A model generated the notes under the pieces. That model was not told the DNA's origin and made no database searches. It saw only the letters and a list, made by a program, of their open reading frames with translations. Shown here piece by piece: positions 1-8,228 of a DNA stretch of 64,000 bases (position 1 is its first letter; the number at the start of each line of letters is the position of its first letter). A program made the translations under genes and the position numbers. The DNA comes from an uncultured Coriobacteriaceae bacterium (GTDB lineage Bacteria; Actinomycetota; Coriobacteriia; Coriobacteriales; Atopobiaceae), in the NCBI GenBank assembly GCA_902778135.1, contig CACYWP010000008.1, forward strand, positions 1 to 64,000. The letters are read 5' to 3'.

Positions 1-1
1 G

Positions 2-67
2 GTCAAGAAGGCGCTAGGATGGAAGACCATCAGGCAGCACCGCGTCGACTTGGGCTACGCGGCATAG
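2..67 (+). CDS. C-terminal tail of an unidentified protein (partial)
   Basis: An open frame enters from the left edge and ends at a TAG at 65-67, giving about 21 residues ending in RVDLGYAA. It is basic and mixed in composition, as expected of a genuine C-terminus, but far too short to assign a family. An inverted repeat (25-35 with 67-77, 11 bp arms) spans the stop and may be part of a terminator. It could equally be chance open frame. Confidence 0.3.
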   Translation, partial: VKKALGWKTIRQHRVDLGYAA

Positions 68-227
68 CCTGATGGTCCGGAAAAACGTCCGGGGTCCCAT
101 TCGACCAGGGAGAACCGTCCCCGATGGTCGGTTTTCGAACGTGCGGCCGTGTCATGGTTACCGCTAGGTGCGTACTTGTGTTCGCATGAGCGATGGGAGA
201 TACTTCCTCCCGAAAGGGGAGGTGGCC

Positions 228-1236
228 ATGATCATCAACACCGGGGCTCGCACCGACACGGCGCAATGGTACGCACCGTGGCTCCTGCGACGGTTCGAGG
301 AGGGGTTCGTCTTCGTGCGCAACCCGCTCTTCCCGCACAAGGTCAGCCGCTACGAGCTCGACCCGGCGGTCGTGGACTGCGTCGAGTTCTGCAGCAAGGA
401 CTATGCCCCGCTACGAGCTCGACCCGGCGGTCGTGGACTGCGTCGAGTTCTGCAGCAAGGACTATGCCCCGCTGCTTCCGGGTCTGTCGCAGATCACCAG
501 CCGGTTCAACACGCACTTCCACTACACGATCACGGCATATGGTCGCGACATCGAGCCGCTGGTGCCAAGCATCGACGACTCGGTGCAGACCCTCTGCGAC
601 CTGGAACGCATTGTCGGCGCACGGCGCATCTGCTGGCGCTACGACCCCGTGCTGCTGACGGAGACCTATACGATAGGGCGCCACCTCGACACCTTCGCCA
701 GCCTCTGCGAGCGGCTGGCAGGCCATGTCGACCGCTGCATCTTCTCCTTCGTCGAGCGGTACCAGAAGCTCGAGCAGAACTTCCCGGAGCTGTCGTTTCC
801 CACGCCAGCGGAGCGCGACGCGCTTGCCGCGGGGCTGGGCCGCATCGCCGCCGAGCACGGCATACCCATCCAGACCTGCGGAAACAACGGTCTTTGGCCA
901 CAGTATGGCATCGGCTGCAGCGGCTGTACGACCCTTGCCATGCTTGGCGCCGCCAATGGCATCGAGTTCCGCGACCTCAGGCACAAGGGCCAGCGCGCAG
1001 GCTGCGGGTGCTTCGAGAGTCGCGACATCGGGGCCTATGACAGTTGCCCCAACGGATGTCGGTACTGCTACGCCAATCGCAGTCCCGAAAGGGCACGCGA
1101 GAACTGGCGCAGCCATCACGACCCTGAGAGCCCACTGCTGCTGGGGCACCTGGCGGACGGTGACGAGGTCAGCTTCTCTGCACAGCGCAGCCTGCTCAAG
1201 CCGCGTCAACAGCTGTCGTTGGGACTGGATGGCTGA
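228..1236 (+). pseudogene. DUF1848 family protein, frameshifted by a 61-bp tandem duplication
   Basis: The N-terminal part starts at ATG 228 after a good ribosome site (AGGGGAGG) and begins MIINTGARTDTAQWYAPW, the usual DUF1848 opening. At 350-471 a 61-bp unit is present twice in tandem; 61 is not a multiple of 3, so the frame shifts and the first reading frame runs out of family sequence. The second copy restores the rest of the protein in another frame up to the stop at 1236. Removing one copy gives one continuous protein of 315 residues, normal for the family. The C-terminal part keeps the Cys cluster (DSCPNGCRYCYAN), a radical-SAM-like CxxxCxxC arrangement typical of DUF1848. The enzymatic role of the family is not established. 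The copy is either inactive, phase-variable by repeat slippage, or an assembly artefact. Confidence 0.85.
350..471 (+). repeat. perfect 61-bp tandem duplication inside the DUF1848 gene
   Basis: Copy 1 is 350-410 and copy 2 is 411-471; both begin CTACGAGCTCGACC and end ATGCCCCG with no mismatch that I can find. The lack of divergence means it is recent, actively homogenised, or a sequencing/assembly error. It encodes the residues YELDPAVVDC...DYAPL twice in different frames. Confidence 0.95.
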
Positions 1237-1268
1237 GGGCCGGCTCGGCTGCTCCTCGCGGCTGCCCC

Positions 1269-2330
1269 TCATGCCTCCCGGTCGTCGGCGGGGAAGCGTA
1301 CGCCGAGCTGCGCCCTGATCTCGTCCATCACCTCGAGCGTCGCCAGCGAGATCTGTCCGTAGTGGTCGGCGAGTCTGCCGCCGTTCTGGTCTCCTCGGCA
1401 CATCGCCACGAAGTCGCGCAGCTCCTCGGTGAGCTGGCCGCGCTCGACGGCAACATCAAGATGCTCCGCCTCGCCCTCGCCCGAACCGTATCCCTCCTGC
1501 TGCACGGGCCTGACCAGCTCGATCGTCCTCGGCACGGCGATGGAGTCTATGAGCAGGGTCGCTTGGGTGCCCTGGATCTGCGAGGAGATGTGGTTGTCGC
1601 TCACCTTTCCCCAACTGAGGTTGACCACGAAGTCGCCGTAGTCGCAGAGGGCCTCGCCGGCAAGCTCCACCAGGGGATAGGTCGTGTCGCCGCCGATGGT
1701 GCTGACGTCGAAGGTGGTGCCCATGGCGGCGATGCGTCGTGGCCTTCCCCAGAGCGCCACCATCGGTGCGATGCAATAGACGCCGATGTCCATGATGGCC
1801 CCGCCGGCCATGCAGGGGTCGAACGCGTTGGTCATCCGCCCCTCCATCAGCGCGGGAACGCGAGAGGAGACCTTGGCGAAGCGAAGGGTCGCGCTACGGA
1901 CCTCGCCGAGCTGGGGCACGGCCGTCCGAATGACGTCGAACCCTGCGCCATGTATGTTGCGCATGGCCTCCATCAGCACGACGCCGTGCTCGCGTGCGAC
2001 CGCGAAGGCCTCGGTCGCCTCGCGCACATTCGAGGCAAGGGGCTTTTCGGAGAGGACATGCTTGCCAGCCGAAAGCATCTTCTTGGCATAGGGGATGTGC
2101 AGCGCATTGGGCGAGGCGACGTACACGGCGTCGATGTCGGGGCATGCGGCAAGGTCGTCGAGGCTGTCGAAGAAGAGCCTCGCACCACGTGGCTCGCCCC
2201 AGGCGCGTGCCCTGTCGAGCGTGCGCGAGTATGCGCCGACGTATTCGAGGCCATCGACATCGACCACCGACTCCAGGAACCAGTCGACGATGATGCCCGT
2301 ACCGATGCTTGCGATGCGGAGTGCGCCCAT
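1269..2330 (-). CDS. Gfo/Idh/MocA family NAD(P)-dependent oxidoreductase
   Basis: This 353-residue cytoplasmic protein has the N-terminal Rossmann signature GTGIIVDWF at residues 10-18 and the EKP motif at 95-97 that carries the family's catalytic lysine. Members oxidise or reduce sugars, inositols and related polyols with NAD(P). The length is normal. The start ATG follows AGGGGGACACC. It is convergent with the DUF1848 gene and lies downstream of a lectin-fold protein on the same strand (130 bp gap), which makes a role in handling a modified sugar plausible, but the substrate cannot be read from the sequence. Confidence 0.88.
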   Translation of the reverse strand: MGALRIASIGTGIIVDWFLESVVDVDGLEYVGAYSRTLDRARAWGEPRGARLFFDSLDDLAACPDIDAVYVASPNALHIPYAKKMLSAGKHVLSEKPLASNVREATEAFAVAREHGVVLMEAMRNIHGAGFDVIRTAVPQLGEVRSATLRFAKVSSRVPALMEGRMTNAFDPCMAGGAIMDIGVYCIAPMVALWGRPRRIAAMGTTFDVSTIGGDTTYPLVELAGEALCDYGDFVVNLSWGKVSDNHISSQIQGTQATLLIDSIAVPRTIELVRPVQQEGYGSGEGEAEHLDVAVERGQLTEELRDFVAMCRGDQNGGRLADHYGQISLATLEVMDEIRAQLGVRFPADDREA

Positions 2331-2460
2331 GGTGTCCCCCTGTCGACGGCGTGGTTGTGCCTACAGTACCATGCGCGCGAGGGGCCACGTCATCAGAAAC
2401 CAAAGCGCGGGAGCCGCCGTCCCGGCAGCTCCCGCGCGTGGTCGTCTCTCGCCTTCTGTC

Positions 2461-3081
2461 TTAGTCGGCGCAGGTCACCAGGAGGTTCTTGAAGTTGCCC
2501 TCGGTACCGTTGTCCACGTAGAGTCCCACGCCGCCGCGCAGGTCGGCCCCGCCGAACATCTCGTCCACCACGAGCGCGGGGGTCTCCATGTCGTCGACGT
2601 AGAACCTCGCGCCTGCGCCAGCGACCTCGGCCTTGAGGTGGATCCACTCGTCCATCTCGATGTCGGCCTGGGCCTCGTAGTCGCTGATGCCGCGCTCGCG
2701 GAAGTACGCGAAGGTGTAGCCGGGGTAGGAGAAGTACTGCATGGTGTGGATGCGGCGCTGGGGCTCGGTGCAGCTGCGGCCGTTGCGCGGGCGCACGTAG
2801 AAGCTCTCGAAGCGGTCGCTGTCGTCGGTGGCGCGGAAGACGATGCCGATGAAGCCGCGGCAGTCGATGTCGGCCCAGTGCATCAGGCGCGCGCGGACGT
2901 CCACCTCGATGGTGCCGTCGTGGAAGTCGGAGCCCACGAGGCGCGCGTAGGTGGCCACGTCGGGCTCGGTGTTCTCCTCGGGCTTGACCACGCGGATGAG
3001 CTGTTCGCCGTCGAGGTCGGTCAGACCGGCGCTGACACCCACGGGGACGAAGGTCTGGTCCTGGAAGATGATGCTGTTCAT
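2461..3081 (-). CDS. concanavalin A-like lectin/glucanase-fold protein (DUF1080/LamG-like)
   Basis: A 206-residue protein without a signal peptide or membrane segment. The pattern of short beta strands, the motif FIGIVFRATD and the ending GGVGLYVDNGTEGNFKNLLV resemble the jelly-roll domains of DUF1080 and LamG proteins. DUF1080 relatives act on 3-keto-disaccharides or bind glycans. No catalytic residues can be assigned. The start follows GAGGGGGGCATCTC. It precedes the Gfo/Idh/MocA oxidoreductase on the same strand, a pairing that fits 3-keto-sugar chemistry, though this is inference. It may simply bind carbohydrate in the cytoplasm. Confidence 0.7.
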   Translation of the reverse strand: MNSIIFQDQTFVPVGVSAGLTDLDGEQLIRVVKPEENTEPDVATYARLVGSDFHDGTIEVDVRARLMHWADIDCRGFIGIVFRATDDSDRFESFYVRPRNGRSCTEPQRRIHTMQYFSYPGYTFAYFRERGISDYEAQADIEMDEWIHLKAEVAGAGARFYVDDMETPALVVDEMFGGADLRGGVGLYVDNGTEGNFKNLLVTCAD

Positions 3082-3291
3082 GAGATGCCCCCCTCGGCTC
3101 TCGTGTCTGGCTGGTTCGTCTCACATGATACGTTAACGATGGCGCTCACGAATCGTCTCCATTCGCATCGGTGATAGGAAAAGGGAATCGATGCGAGGTC
3201 GTTCCCATGGTCGACGCCAGCCCTCGCTCGGCGTATCGCGACAATTGGTGTAGTATTAATTCGTGTACAAGACAAAAAGGGAGGAGACCCC

Positions 3292-3813
3292 ATGAACGAG
3301 ACCATCCAGGTCCTCGAGAACCGTCGTTCCATCCGCACCTTCAACGACAAGCCCGTGCCCAAGGAGCTCGTGGAGCAGATCATCGACGCGGGCATCTGGG
3401 CGCCGAGCGGTGCCGGCAGGCAGGTGCCCATTGTCGTGGCCATCACCAACCCCGAGCTGCGCGATCGCCTCTCGGCCATGAACGCCAAGATCATGGGCAG
3501 GGACACCGACCCCTTCTACGGCGGCCGCACCGTGCTGGTGGTGCTGGCAGAGCGGTCGTTCCCCACGTACGTCTATGACGGTGCGCTGGTGATGGGCAAC
3601 CTCATGAATGCCGCCGAGTCCTTGGGCGTCGGCTCCATCTGGATTCATCGCGCGAAGGAGGAGTTCGACTCCGACGAGGGCAAGGCCATTCTCGCCGAGC
3701 TGGGCATCGAGGGCGACTACGAGGGCATCGGCCACTGCGTGCTGGGCTACTCCGACGAACCGGCTCCGGCGGGAGCCCCGCGCAAGGAGGGTCGCGTCTT
3801 CTGGGCCGAGTAG
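3292..3813 (+). CDS. nitroreductase family protein
   Basis: A 173-residue FMN-dependent oxidoreductase of the nitroreductase superfamily. RRSIRTF at residues 11-17 is the N-terminal FMN-phosphate-binding motif, and WAPSGAGRQ at 36-44 is the second conserved flavin-contact segment. The C-terminal half has the usual GSIWIHRA and LGYSDEPAP segments. Such enzymes reduce nitro groups, quinones or enones with NAD(P)H and usually form dimers. The start follows a strong GGGAGGAG. The upstream region has a TAGTAT box (3251-3256) and a GTACAAGA element (3265-3272) that recurs in the promoter region of the second nitroreductase. It ends before a perfect hairpin terminator. Confidence 0.92.
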   Translation: MNETIQVLENRRSIRTFNDKPVPKELVEQIIDAGIWAPSGAGRQVPIVVAITNPELRDRLSAMNAKIMGRDTDPFYGGRTVLVVLAERSFPTYVYDGALVMGNLMNAAESLGVGSIWIHRAKEEFDSDEGKAILAELGIEGDYEGIGHCVLGYSDEPAPAGAPRKEGRVFWAE

Positions 3814-3831
3814 CGGGCAAACGATGCTTGC

Positions 3832-3870
3832 AGGGCCACCCCTTCGCGTCCCAGGCGCAGGGGTGGCCCT
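3832..3870 (+). terminator. hairpin terminator after the nitroreductase gene
   Basis: Perfect 11-bp arms AGGGCCACCCC (3832-3842) and GGGGTGGCCCT (3860-3870) with a 17-nt loop and a short T run. It separates the nitroreductase from the DUF3990 gene, whose ribosome site begins just after it. Confidence 0.8.
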
Positions 3871-3893
3871 TATGGACAAGGAGGCGCGGTGAC

Positions 3894-4445
3894 ATGCGCG
3901 TGACGCTCTATCACGGCTCGGACGTGGCCATCGAGCGACCCGACGTGACGCTCAACACCGGCTTCTCCGACTTGGGCCGGGGCTTTTACCTGACCGACGA
4001 TCGCGAGGCCGCATGCGGTCGGGCGCGTTCCCGTGCGCGCCGTACGGGAGCCGCAGGCGTCGTGTCGGCTTTCGACCTGAACCTGGATGGACTGCCCTGG
4101 GTGCAGCTGGGCATGCAGGGGCAAGGCACGGTCTCCCAGCCTCCCGCCTGCCCCTTTGGCCTGTGCTTCGGAGAGGGTGCCGAGGGCATGCGTGCATGGG
4201 TTGGCTACGTCATGGCCTGCCGACGGGGTGCGACGGCTCTCGAGGGGTTGGGGGAGCCTGCCATCGTGCGCGCATGGATTGCCACCGAGGAGGTGGAGAT
4301 GGCCTGCTCGGGCTTTGCCGACATCGAGGACGTCGTGGCGTGCATCGACCCCTCCGACCTGGTGGTCCAGTACTGCCTGCGCGACCAGGCGGTCGCCGAT
4401 GCGCGTCTCGCCTTCGTCGATGCCGAGGTCGTCACGCGGGGATGA
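3894..4445 (+). CDS. DUF3990 family protein (ADP-ribosyltransferase-like fold)
   Basis: A 183-residue protein starting at ATG 3894 behind AAGGAGG. LYHGS (residues 5-9) and FSDLGRGFYLT (24-34) are the family hallmarks, and the latter resembles the NAD-binding strand of ADP-ribosyltransferases. DUF3990 genes are common in gut Firmicutes and Actinobacteria, often next to a small DUF3791 gene; I find no such partner here. The family's activity is not firmly established, and a toxin or a modifier of a cellular target are possible. Its last 14 bases overlap the 3' end of the convergent nitroreductase gene. Confidence 0.8.
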   Translation: MRVTLYHGSDVAIERPDVTLNTGFSDLGRGFYLTDDREAACGRARSRARRTGAAGVVSAFDLNLDGLPWVQLGMQGQGTVSQPPACPFGLCFGEGAEGMRAWVGYVMACRRGATALEGLGEPAIVRAWIATEEVEMACSGFADIEDVVACIDPSDLVVQYCLRDQAVADARLAFVDAEVVTRG

Positions 4446-5178
4446 ATGCCGCCGGTGCTCCCCACTCCCAGCTGCCCGGCGTACCCGCTGCCTCGGCACC
4501 AATCTGGAAGTGGAGCTTGGCGATGCCAAGGTCGGTGTATTCCAGGTTGCGCTTCAGGTGGGGAAGCGTGGCGGTGAGGGTGCTGCCCTCCTGGACGAAG
4601 ACCACGGGCTGCTCGTTGATGGCAGATGGGCCCTTGACGACGGCGTCGATGCCGGCCTGCACCCAAGCGGGGGCTTCGGTGAGAGGCGTAGGCCCCTCGT
4701 ACATGGCTGCGGGCCTCTTGTCACGCCTGCGTAGGCCCGCACGGATGGTCCGTTGGGCAAAGGGCTGTCTGGCGGGCATGGTGCCGATGGGGATCACGTC
4801 GTGCAGGACCTCTTCTGCGGCCATGGGCACGACCACGCTGTCGCGGTCGAAGGTCCCGGCCACCCAACAGGTGCCCAGTCCCATCTGCGTGGCTTGCAGC
4901 ACGAGCCTCTCGCCATAGTAGCCAATCCGCTCTCGCGTTGGGTCGTCATCGGGTCCTATGAGGGCGGCGTAGGTGCTGACGCGTCCCGAGAACATGCGTG
5001 CGGCCAGCTTGAGCTGGGCACCACCGTCGGAGGGGCCGACTATGTCGATGCGGAACCCGCCCTCCTCGGACAGCTGGCCTGCCAGGGCGGACAGCTCGTC
5101 AAGGGCGTTCTGGCCCAGTGGCACGTCCGTGTAGGCGCGGCATGAAATGCGCTTATCGATGGCTTCGACGAGTGTCAT
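4432..5178 (-). CDS. nitroreductase-fold protein of the TM1586 type
   Basis: A 248-residue protein beginning MTLVEAIDKRISCRAY, matching the N-terminal flavin-contact segment of nitroreductases. The longer, two-half layout (segments GERLVLQATQMGLGTCWVAG and later NLEYTDLGIAKLHFQ) fits the TM1586/putative TM nitroreductase group, in which one chain mimics a dimer. I chose the ATG at 5178 because it has GGGAG upstream and begins the conserved motif; an upstream extension is possible but has no family similarity. A TATACT box lies at 5225-5220 on the minus strand. It is convergent with and overlaps the DUF3990 gene. Confidence 0.82.
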   Translation of the reverse strand: MTLVEAIDKRISCRAYTDVPLGQNALDELSALAGQLSEEGGFRIDIVGPSDGGAQLKLAARMFSGRVSTYAALIGPDDDPTRERIGYYGERLVLQATQMGLGTCWVAGTFDRDSVVVPMAAEEVLHDVIPIGTMPARQPFAQRTIRAGLRRRDKRPAAMYEGPTPLTEAPAWVQAGIDAVVKGPSAINEQPVVFVQEGSTLTATLPHLKRNLEYTDLGIAKLHFQIGAEAAGTPGSWEWGAPAAFIPA

Positions 5179-5488
5179 GGCATACTCCCATCGTTGGGAC
5201 GGCATACATCTTGTACGACAGTATATCGCGCACAAACGACAATCACCATGAGACAGGGGGGATGGCTTGGGATGGGTGTTGGGAGGCACGATGCTGGTCC
5301 CACACTGCCTTGCCCGAACTACGGTATCGGCGCATTGGCCAAGCCCTGATCGGTCCGGTTCGGCGTTTCCGCAGGCTCATTGTCCAAATCCTACAATCGA
5401 TTGCCGACTCATCGTCACGCGTAGGCCAGCACGTCTGGTTGCATCGTATATCGTGATGGCTGTCCGAGTGGGGGATAGGGAGGCATCC
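5179..5488. other. divergent intergenic region, nitroreductase / PTS EIIB
   Basis: About 310 bp with no convincing gene. The left side holds the minus-strand promoter of the nitroreductase (TATACT at 5225-5220) and the sequence TCTTGTAC (5209-5216), the complement of the GTACAAGA element also seen upstream of the first nitroreductase. No clear promoter for the EIIB gene is visible. Confidence 0.4.
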
Positions 5489-5806
5489 ATGGTCAAGATC
5501 CGTCTGTTCTGTGCGGGTGGCATGTCCACGAGCCTGTTGGTCACCAAGATGCGTGCGGCTGCCGAGGCGGCTGGTGTCGAGGCGGACATCGAGGCCCATG
5601 GCGTGGGAAGCGTCGACCGTCGTGTCGACGGGACGGTCGACTGCGTGCTGCTGGGACCGCAGATCGGCTACCAGGCAAAGCAGGTCAAGGAGAAGCTGGC
5701 ACCGCTGGGCGTGCCCTGCGAGGTCATCCCGATGACCGACTACGGCATGGTCAATGGCAAGGGCGTCTTCGAGCTGGCCATGCGTCTCATCGAGGATAAC
5801 AAGTAG
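5489..5806 (+). CDS. PTS sugar transporter EIIB, lactose/cellobiose type
   Basis: A 105-residue soluble protein starting at ATG 5489 after AGGGAGGC. The phosphorylatable cysteine is Cys8 in CAGGMSTSLL, the standard signature of lactose/cellobiose-family EIIB domains; the ending (PMTDYGMVNGKGVFELAMRL) is also typical. EIIB passes phosphate from EIIA to the sugar brought in by EIIC. No EIIA or EIIC gene lies in the window, so this is an orphan that must work with partners elsewhere or have a regulatory role. The GH1 and GH4 phospho-glycosidases at 28-32 kb would use the product of such a system. Confidence 0.92.
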   Translation: MVKIRLFCAGGMSTSLLVTKMRAAAEAAGVEADIEAHGVGSVDRRVDGTVDCVLLGPQIGYQAKQVKEKLAPLGVPCEVIPMTDYGMVNGKGVFELAMRLIEDNK

Positions 5807-5961
5807 GCCCCTGCCGACCATCTATACCAGAACCGAACGCACGATATGCTGCAGCCCGTCCCGTTGGGGACCGTTGCCGATGCACGCATGTACAGACGTG
5901 ATGCCCCGTCATATGCTGGATGACGGAGCATGGGGAGAGGCCTTCTGCGAGGGGAGCTGAC

Positions 5962-6804
5962 ATGATCAAGGCCATATTGCTGGACATCGACGGAACGCTG
6001 ACGAACGACGAGAAGCAGATCACACCGCGGACGGTGGATGCCCTGAAGGCGGCGCAGCGCAACGGCATCAAGCTGGTGCTGGCATCGGGTCGTGCCGACG
6101 TGGGGCTGCACTCCTTTGCGGACGCGCTGGACATGAGGGACAACGGGGGCGTCTTCGTGGCCTTCAATGGCGCCAAGTCGCTCAACTACGAGACCGGCGA
6201 GGTCTACTTCGAGCAGGCCATGACCGTGGACCAGGGGCGTCGCGTGCTGGAGCACATGAGGGGCTTCGAGGTGGCCTCCTGCATCGACTATGGCCCCTAC
6301 ATGCTGACCAACGACGCCTACTTCACCATCACGCGCGATGGTGCGCCGTATCACATCGTGGAATACGAGGCCCACAACAACGGGTTCCTCGTGCGCGAGG
6401 AGCGCGACCTGGCTGCCAAGGTCGACTGGGGCATCAACAAGATTCTGAACGCAGGCGAGCCGGAATACCTGCAGGAGCACTGGCGGGAGATGCTCGCACC
6501 GTTCGAGGGCGAGCTGAGCGCGATGTTCACGGCACCGTTCTACTACGAGTTCACGCCGCTGGGCGTGGACAAGAGCCGTGCCCTGCGCGAGACCTTTGCG
6601 GCGCTCGGCATCGACCAGTCCGAGATCATCGCCTTCGGTGACGCGCAGAACGACCGGACCATGCTGGAATGGGCGGGTATCGGCGTGGCCATGGGCAACG
6701 CAGTCGACGAGGTCAAGGCCGTGGCCGACAAGGTGACCCTCTCCAACAACGAGGATGGCATCGCCGTGGCGCTGGAGGAGCTGATACCCGAGCAGATCGG
6801 TTAG
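5962..6804 (+). CDS. Cof-type HAD-IIB phosphatase
   Basis: A 280-residue cytoplasmic phosphatase. The nucleophile motif is DIDGTLT at residues 8-14 (Asp8 and Asp10), and motif IV is GDAQNDRTML near the C-terminus; between them is a large C2-type cap, as in YidA/Cof proteins acting on sugar phosphates or flavin/pyridoxal phosphates. The start ATG 5962 follows GAGGGGAGCTGAC. It lies 155 bp downstream of the EIIB gene and may be co-transcribed, which would fit sugar-phosphate detoxification, but the substrate is not identifiable. Confidence 0.9.
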   Translation: MIKAILLDIDGTLTNDEKQITPRTVDALKAAQRNGIKLVLASGRADVGLHSFADALDMRDNGGVFVAFNGAKSLNYETGEVYFEQAMTVDQGRRVLEHMRGFEVASCIDYGPYMLTNDAYFTITRDGAPYHIVEYEAHNNGFLVREERDLAAKVDWGINKILNAGEPEYLQEHWREMLAPFEGELSAMFTAPFYYEFTPLGVDKSRALRETFAALGIDQSEIIAFGDAQNDRTMLEWAGIGVAMGNAVDEVKAVADKVTLSNNEDGIAVALEELIPEQIG

Positions 6805-6890
6805 CTCTCTTCGGTCGGATGTGCGTAGGGAACGGTTACGAGCGTTCTTGCTGAGCGGTGTGTCCCGATGCGGGCGACCGTCCCCGTGCC

Positions 6891-7508
6891 TTACGCGCTC
6901 AGATGCGTCCGGATGCGGCTGACCAGCATGTCCAGGGCAACCAGGTTCTGTCCCCCCGTGGGGATGATGATGTCCGCAAAGCGCTTCGAGGGCTCCACGA
7001 AGGCCTCGTGCATGGGCTTGACCGTCGAGAGGTACTGGTTGACGACGCTCTCCAGGCTGCGGCCGCGCTCCTCGACGTCACGCAGGATGCGACGCAGGAT
7101 GCGCACGTCGGCGTCGCAGTCGACGAAGACCTTCACGTCCATGGACTCGCGCAGCTCGGGATGGGCGAAGATGACGATGCCCTCGACGATGATGACGCGC
7201 GAGGGATGGACCGTGGTGGTCTGGTCGGTGCGGTCGTAGCTGGGAAAGTCGTAGACCGGTACCTCGACGCTCTCGCCACGACGCAGGGCCGCGAGATGCT
7301 CGACCAGCAGTTCCGTCTCATAGGAGTCTGGATGGTCGTAGTTCAGCAGCGTGCGCTCCTCGTAGGTCATCTCGTGGTGCGCACGGTAGTAGCAGTCGTG
7401 CGTGATGACCGTGACGTCATCTCCCAGACGTGCCTTGATCTGGTTGGTGATGGTGGTCTTGCCAGATCCGGTACCGCCCGCGATGCCCACGACCATGATG
7501 TCGTCCAT
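6891..7508 (-). CDS. udk: uridine kinase
   Basis: A 205-residue P-loop kinase that phosphorylates uridine and cytidine in pyrimidine salvage. The Walker A motif GGTGSGKT is at residues 11-18, followed by THDCYYRAHHEM (nucleoside-binding region), NYDHPDSYETELL and the VYDFPSYDRT segment, all typical of Udk. The C-terminus has the RDVEERGRS and KPMHEAFVEPSKRFADIIIP motifs. The length is normal. It is convergent with the upstream HAD gene and divergent from thymidine kinase, so two salvage kinases share a 129-bp promoter region. Confidence 0.96.
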   Translation of the reverse strand: MDDIMVVGIAGGTGSGKTTITNQIKARLGDDVTVITHDCYYRAHHEMTYEERTLLNYDHPDSYETELLVEHLAALRRGESVEVPVYDFPSYDRTDQTTTVHPSRVIIVEGIVIFAHPELRESMDVKVFVDCDADVRILRRILRDVEERGRSLESVVNQYLSTVKPMHEAFVEPSKRFADIIIPTGGQNLVALDMLVSRIRTHLSA

Positions 7509-7637
7509 GAGTCCTCCCGTCCCGTGTCGCCTTCCCTCACCATTATGCGCCAGGCGGACGCCATCTGGTCGAGGCGCCGCGTTGGGTTACCATCTAGGCG
7601 TGAGACGGCCTCAACGCGCCTGGAGGAGGGGGACACG

Positions 7638-8228
7638 ATGGCAGAGCTGACCTTTCGCTATGGCTCCATGGGTGGTTCCAAGACGGCGAATGCGCTGATG
7701 ATGGCCTACAGCTATCGCGAGAAGGGGCTGCGGGCGCTGCTGGCCAAGCCTGCACTGGACGATCGTGACGGCGTGGGGGTCATGGCCTCGCGCATCGGCC
7801 TGTCCCAGCCGTGCATCTTCGTCGAGCAGCTGATGGAGATGGGGGACGATGAGATCGGCACCTATGACTGCATCATCGTCGACGAGGCCCAGTTCTGCAC
7901 GAAGGAGCAGGTGGCGCGCCTGACCGACATCGCCGATTTCGTCGATGTGCCGGTGGTCTGCTATGGGCTGCGGACCGACTTCCAGCGCAACCCCTTCGAG
8001 GGGTCGCTGTGGCTGATGGCATGGGCCGATGTCATGGAGGAGGTCAAGACCGTCTGCTGGTGCGGACGATCGGCGACGTGCGTGGCCCGTTTCGACGAGG
8101 ATGGCCAGATGGTCACCGAGGGCAGCCAGGTGCAGCTGGGCGGCAACGACTCCTACACCAGCGTCTGCCGCCGCCATCACAAGCTGGGTATCATCCACCC
8201 ACCAACCGAGGGGGCGAGGCGCGAGTGA
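7638..8228 (+). CDS. tdk: thymidine kinase
   Basis: A 196-residue type II thymidine kinase (dTMP salvage). The catalytic segment VDEAQF is at residues 81-86 (Glu83), and zinc ligands are likely Cys140, Cys142, Cys177 and His180, the CxC/CxxH pattern of the E. coli-type enzyme. The phosphate loop reads GSMGGSKT (9-16), so the residue before the catalytic lysine is serine where glycine is usual (xGKT); this may be a lineage variant or affect nucleotide binding. The start follows GGAGGAGGGGGAC. Its stop codon overlaps the start of the next HAD gene by four bases (GTGA), indicating translational coupling. Confidence 0.93.
   Translation: MAELTFRYGSMGGSKTANALMMAYSYREKGLRALLAKPALDDRDGVGVMASRIGLSQPCIFVEQLMEMGDDEIGTYDCIIVDEAQFCTKEQVARLTDIADFVDVPVVCYGLRTDFQRNPFEGSLWLMAWADVMEEVKTVCWCGRSATCVARFDEDGQMVTEGSQVQLGGNDSYTSVCRRHHKLGIIHPPTEGARRE

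Noticed and set aside
25..77. Terminator from the 11-bp inverted repeat at the window start
   Set aside because: The 31-nt loop, lack of T run and overlap with a doubtful partial gene make it too uncertain to list separately.
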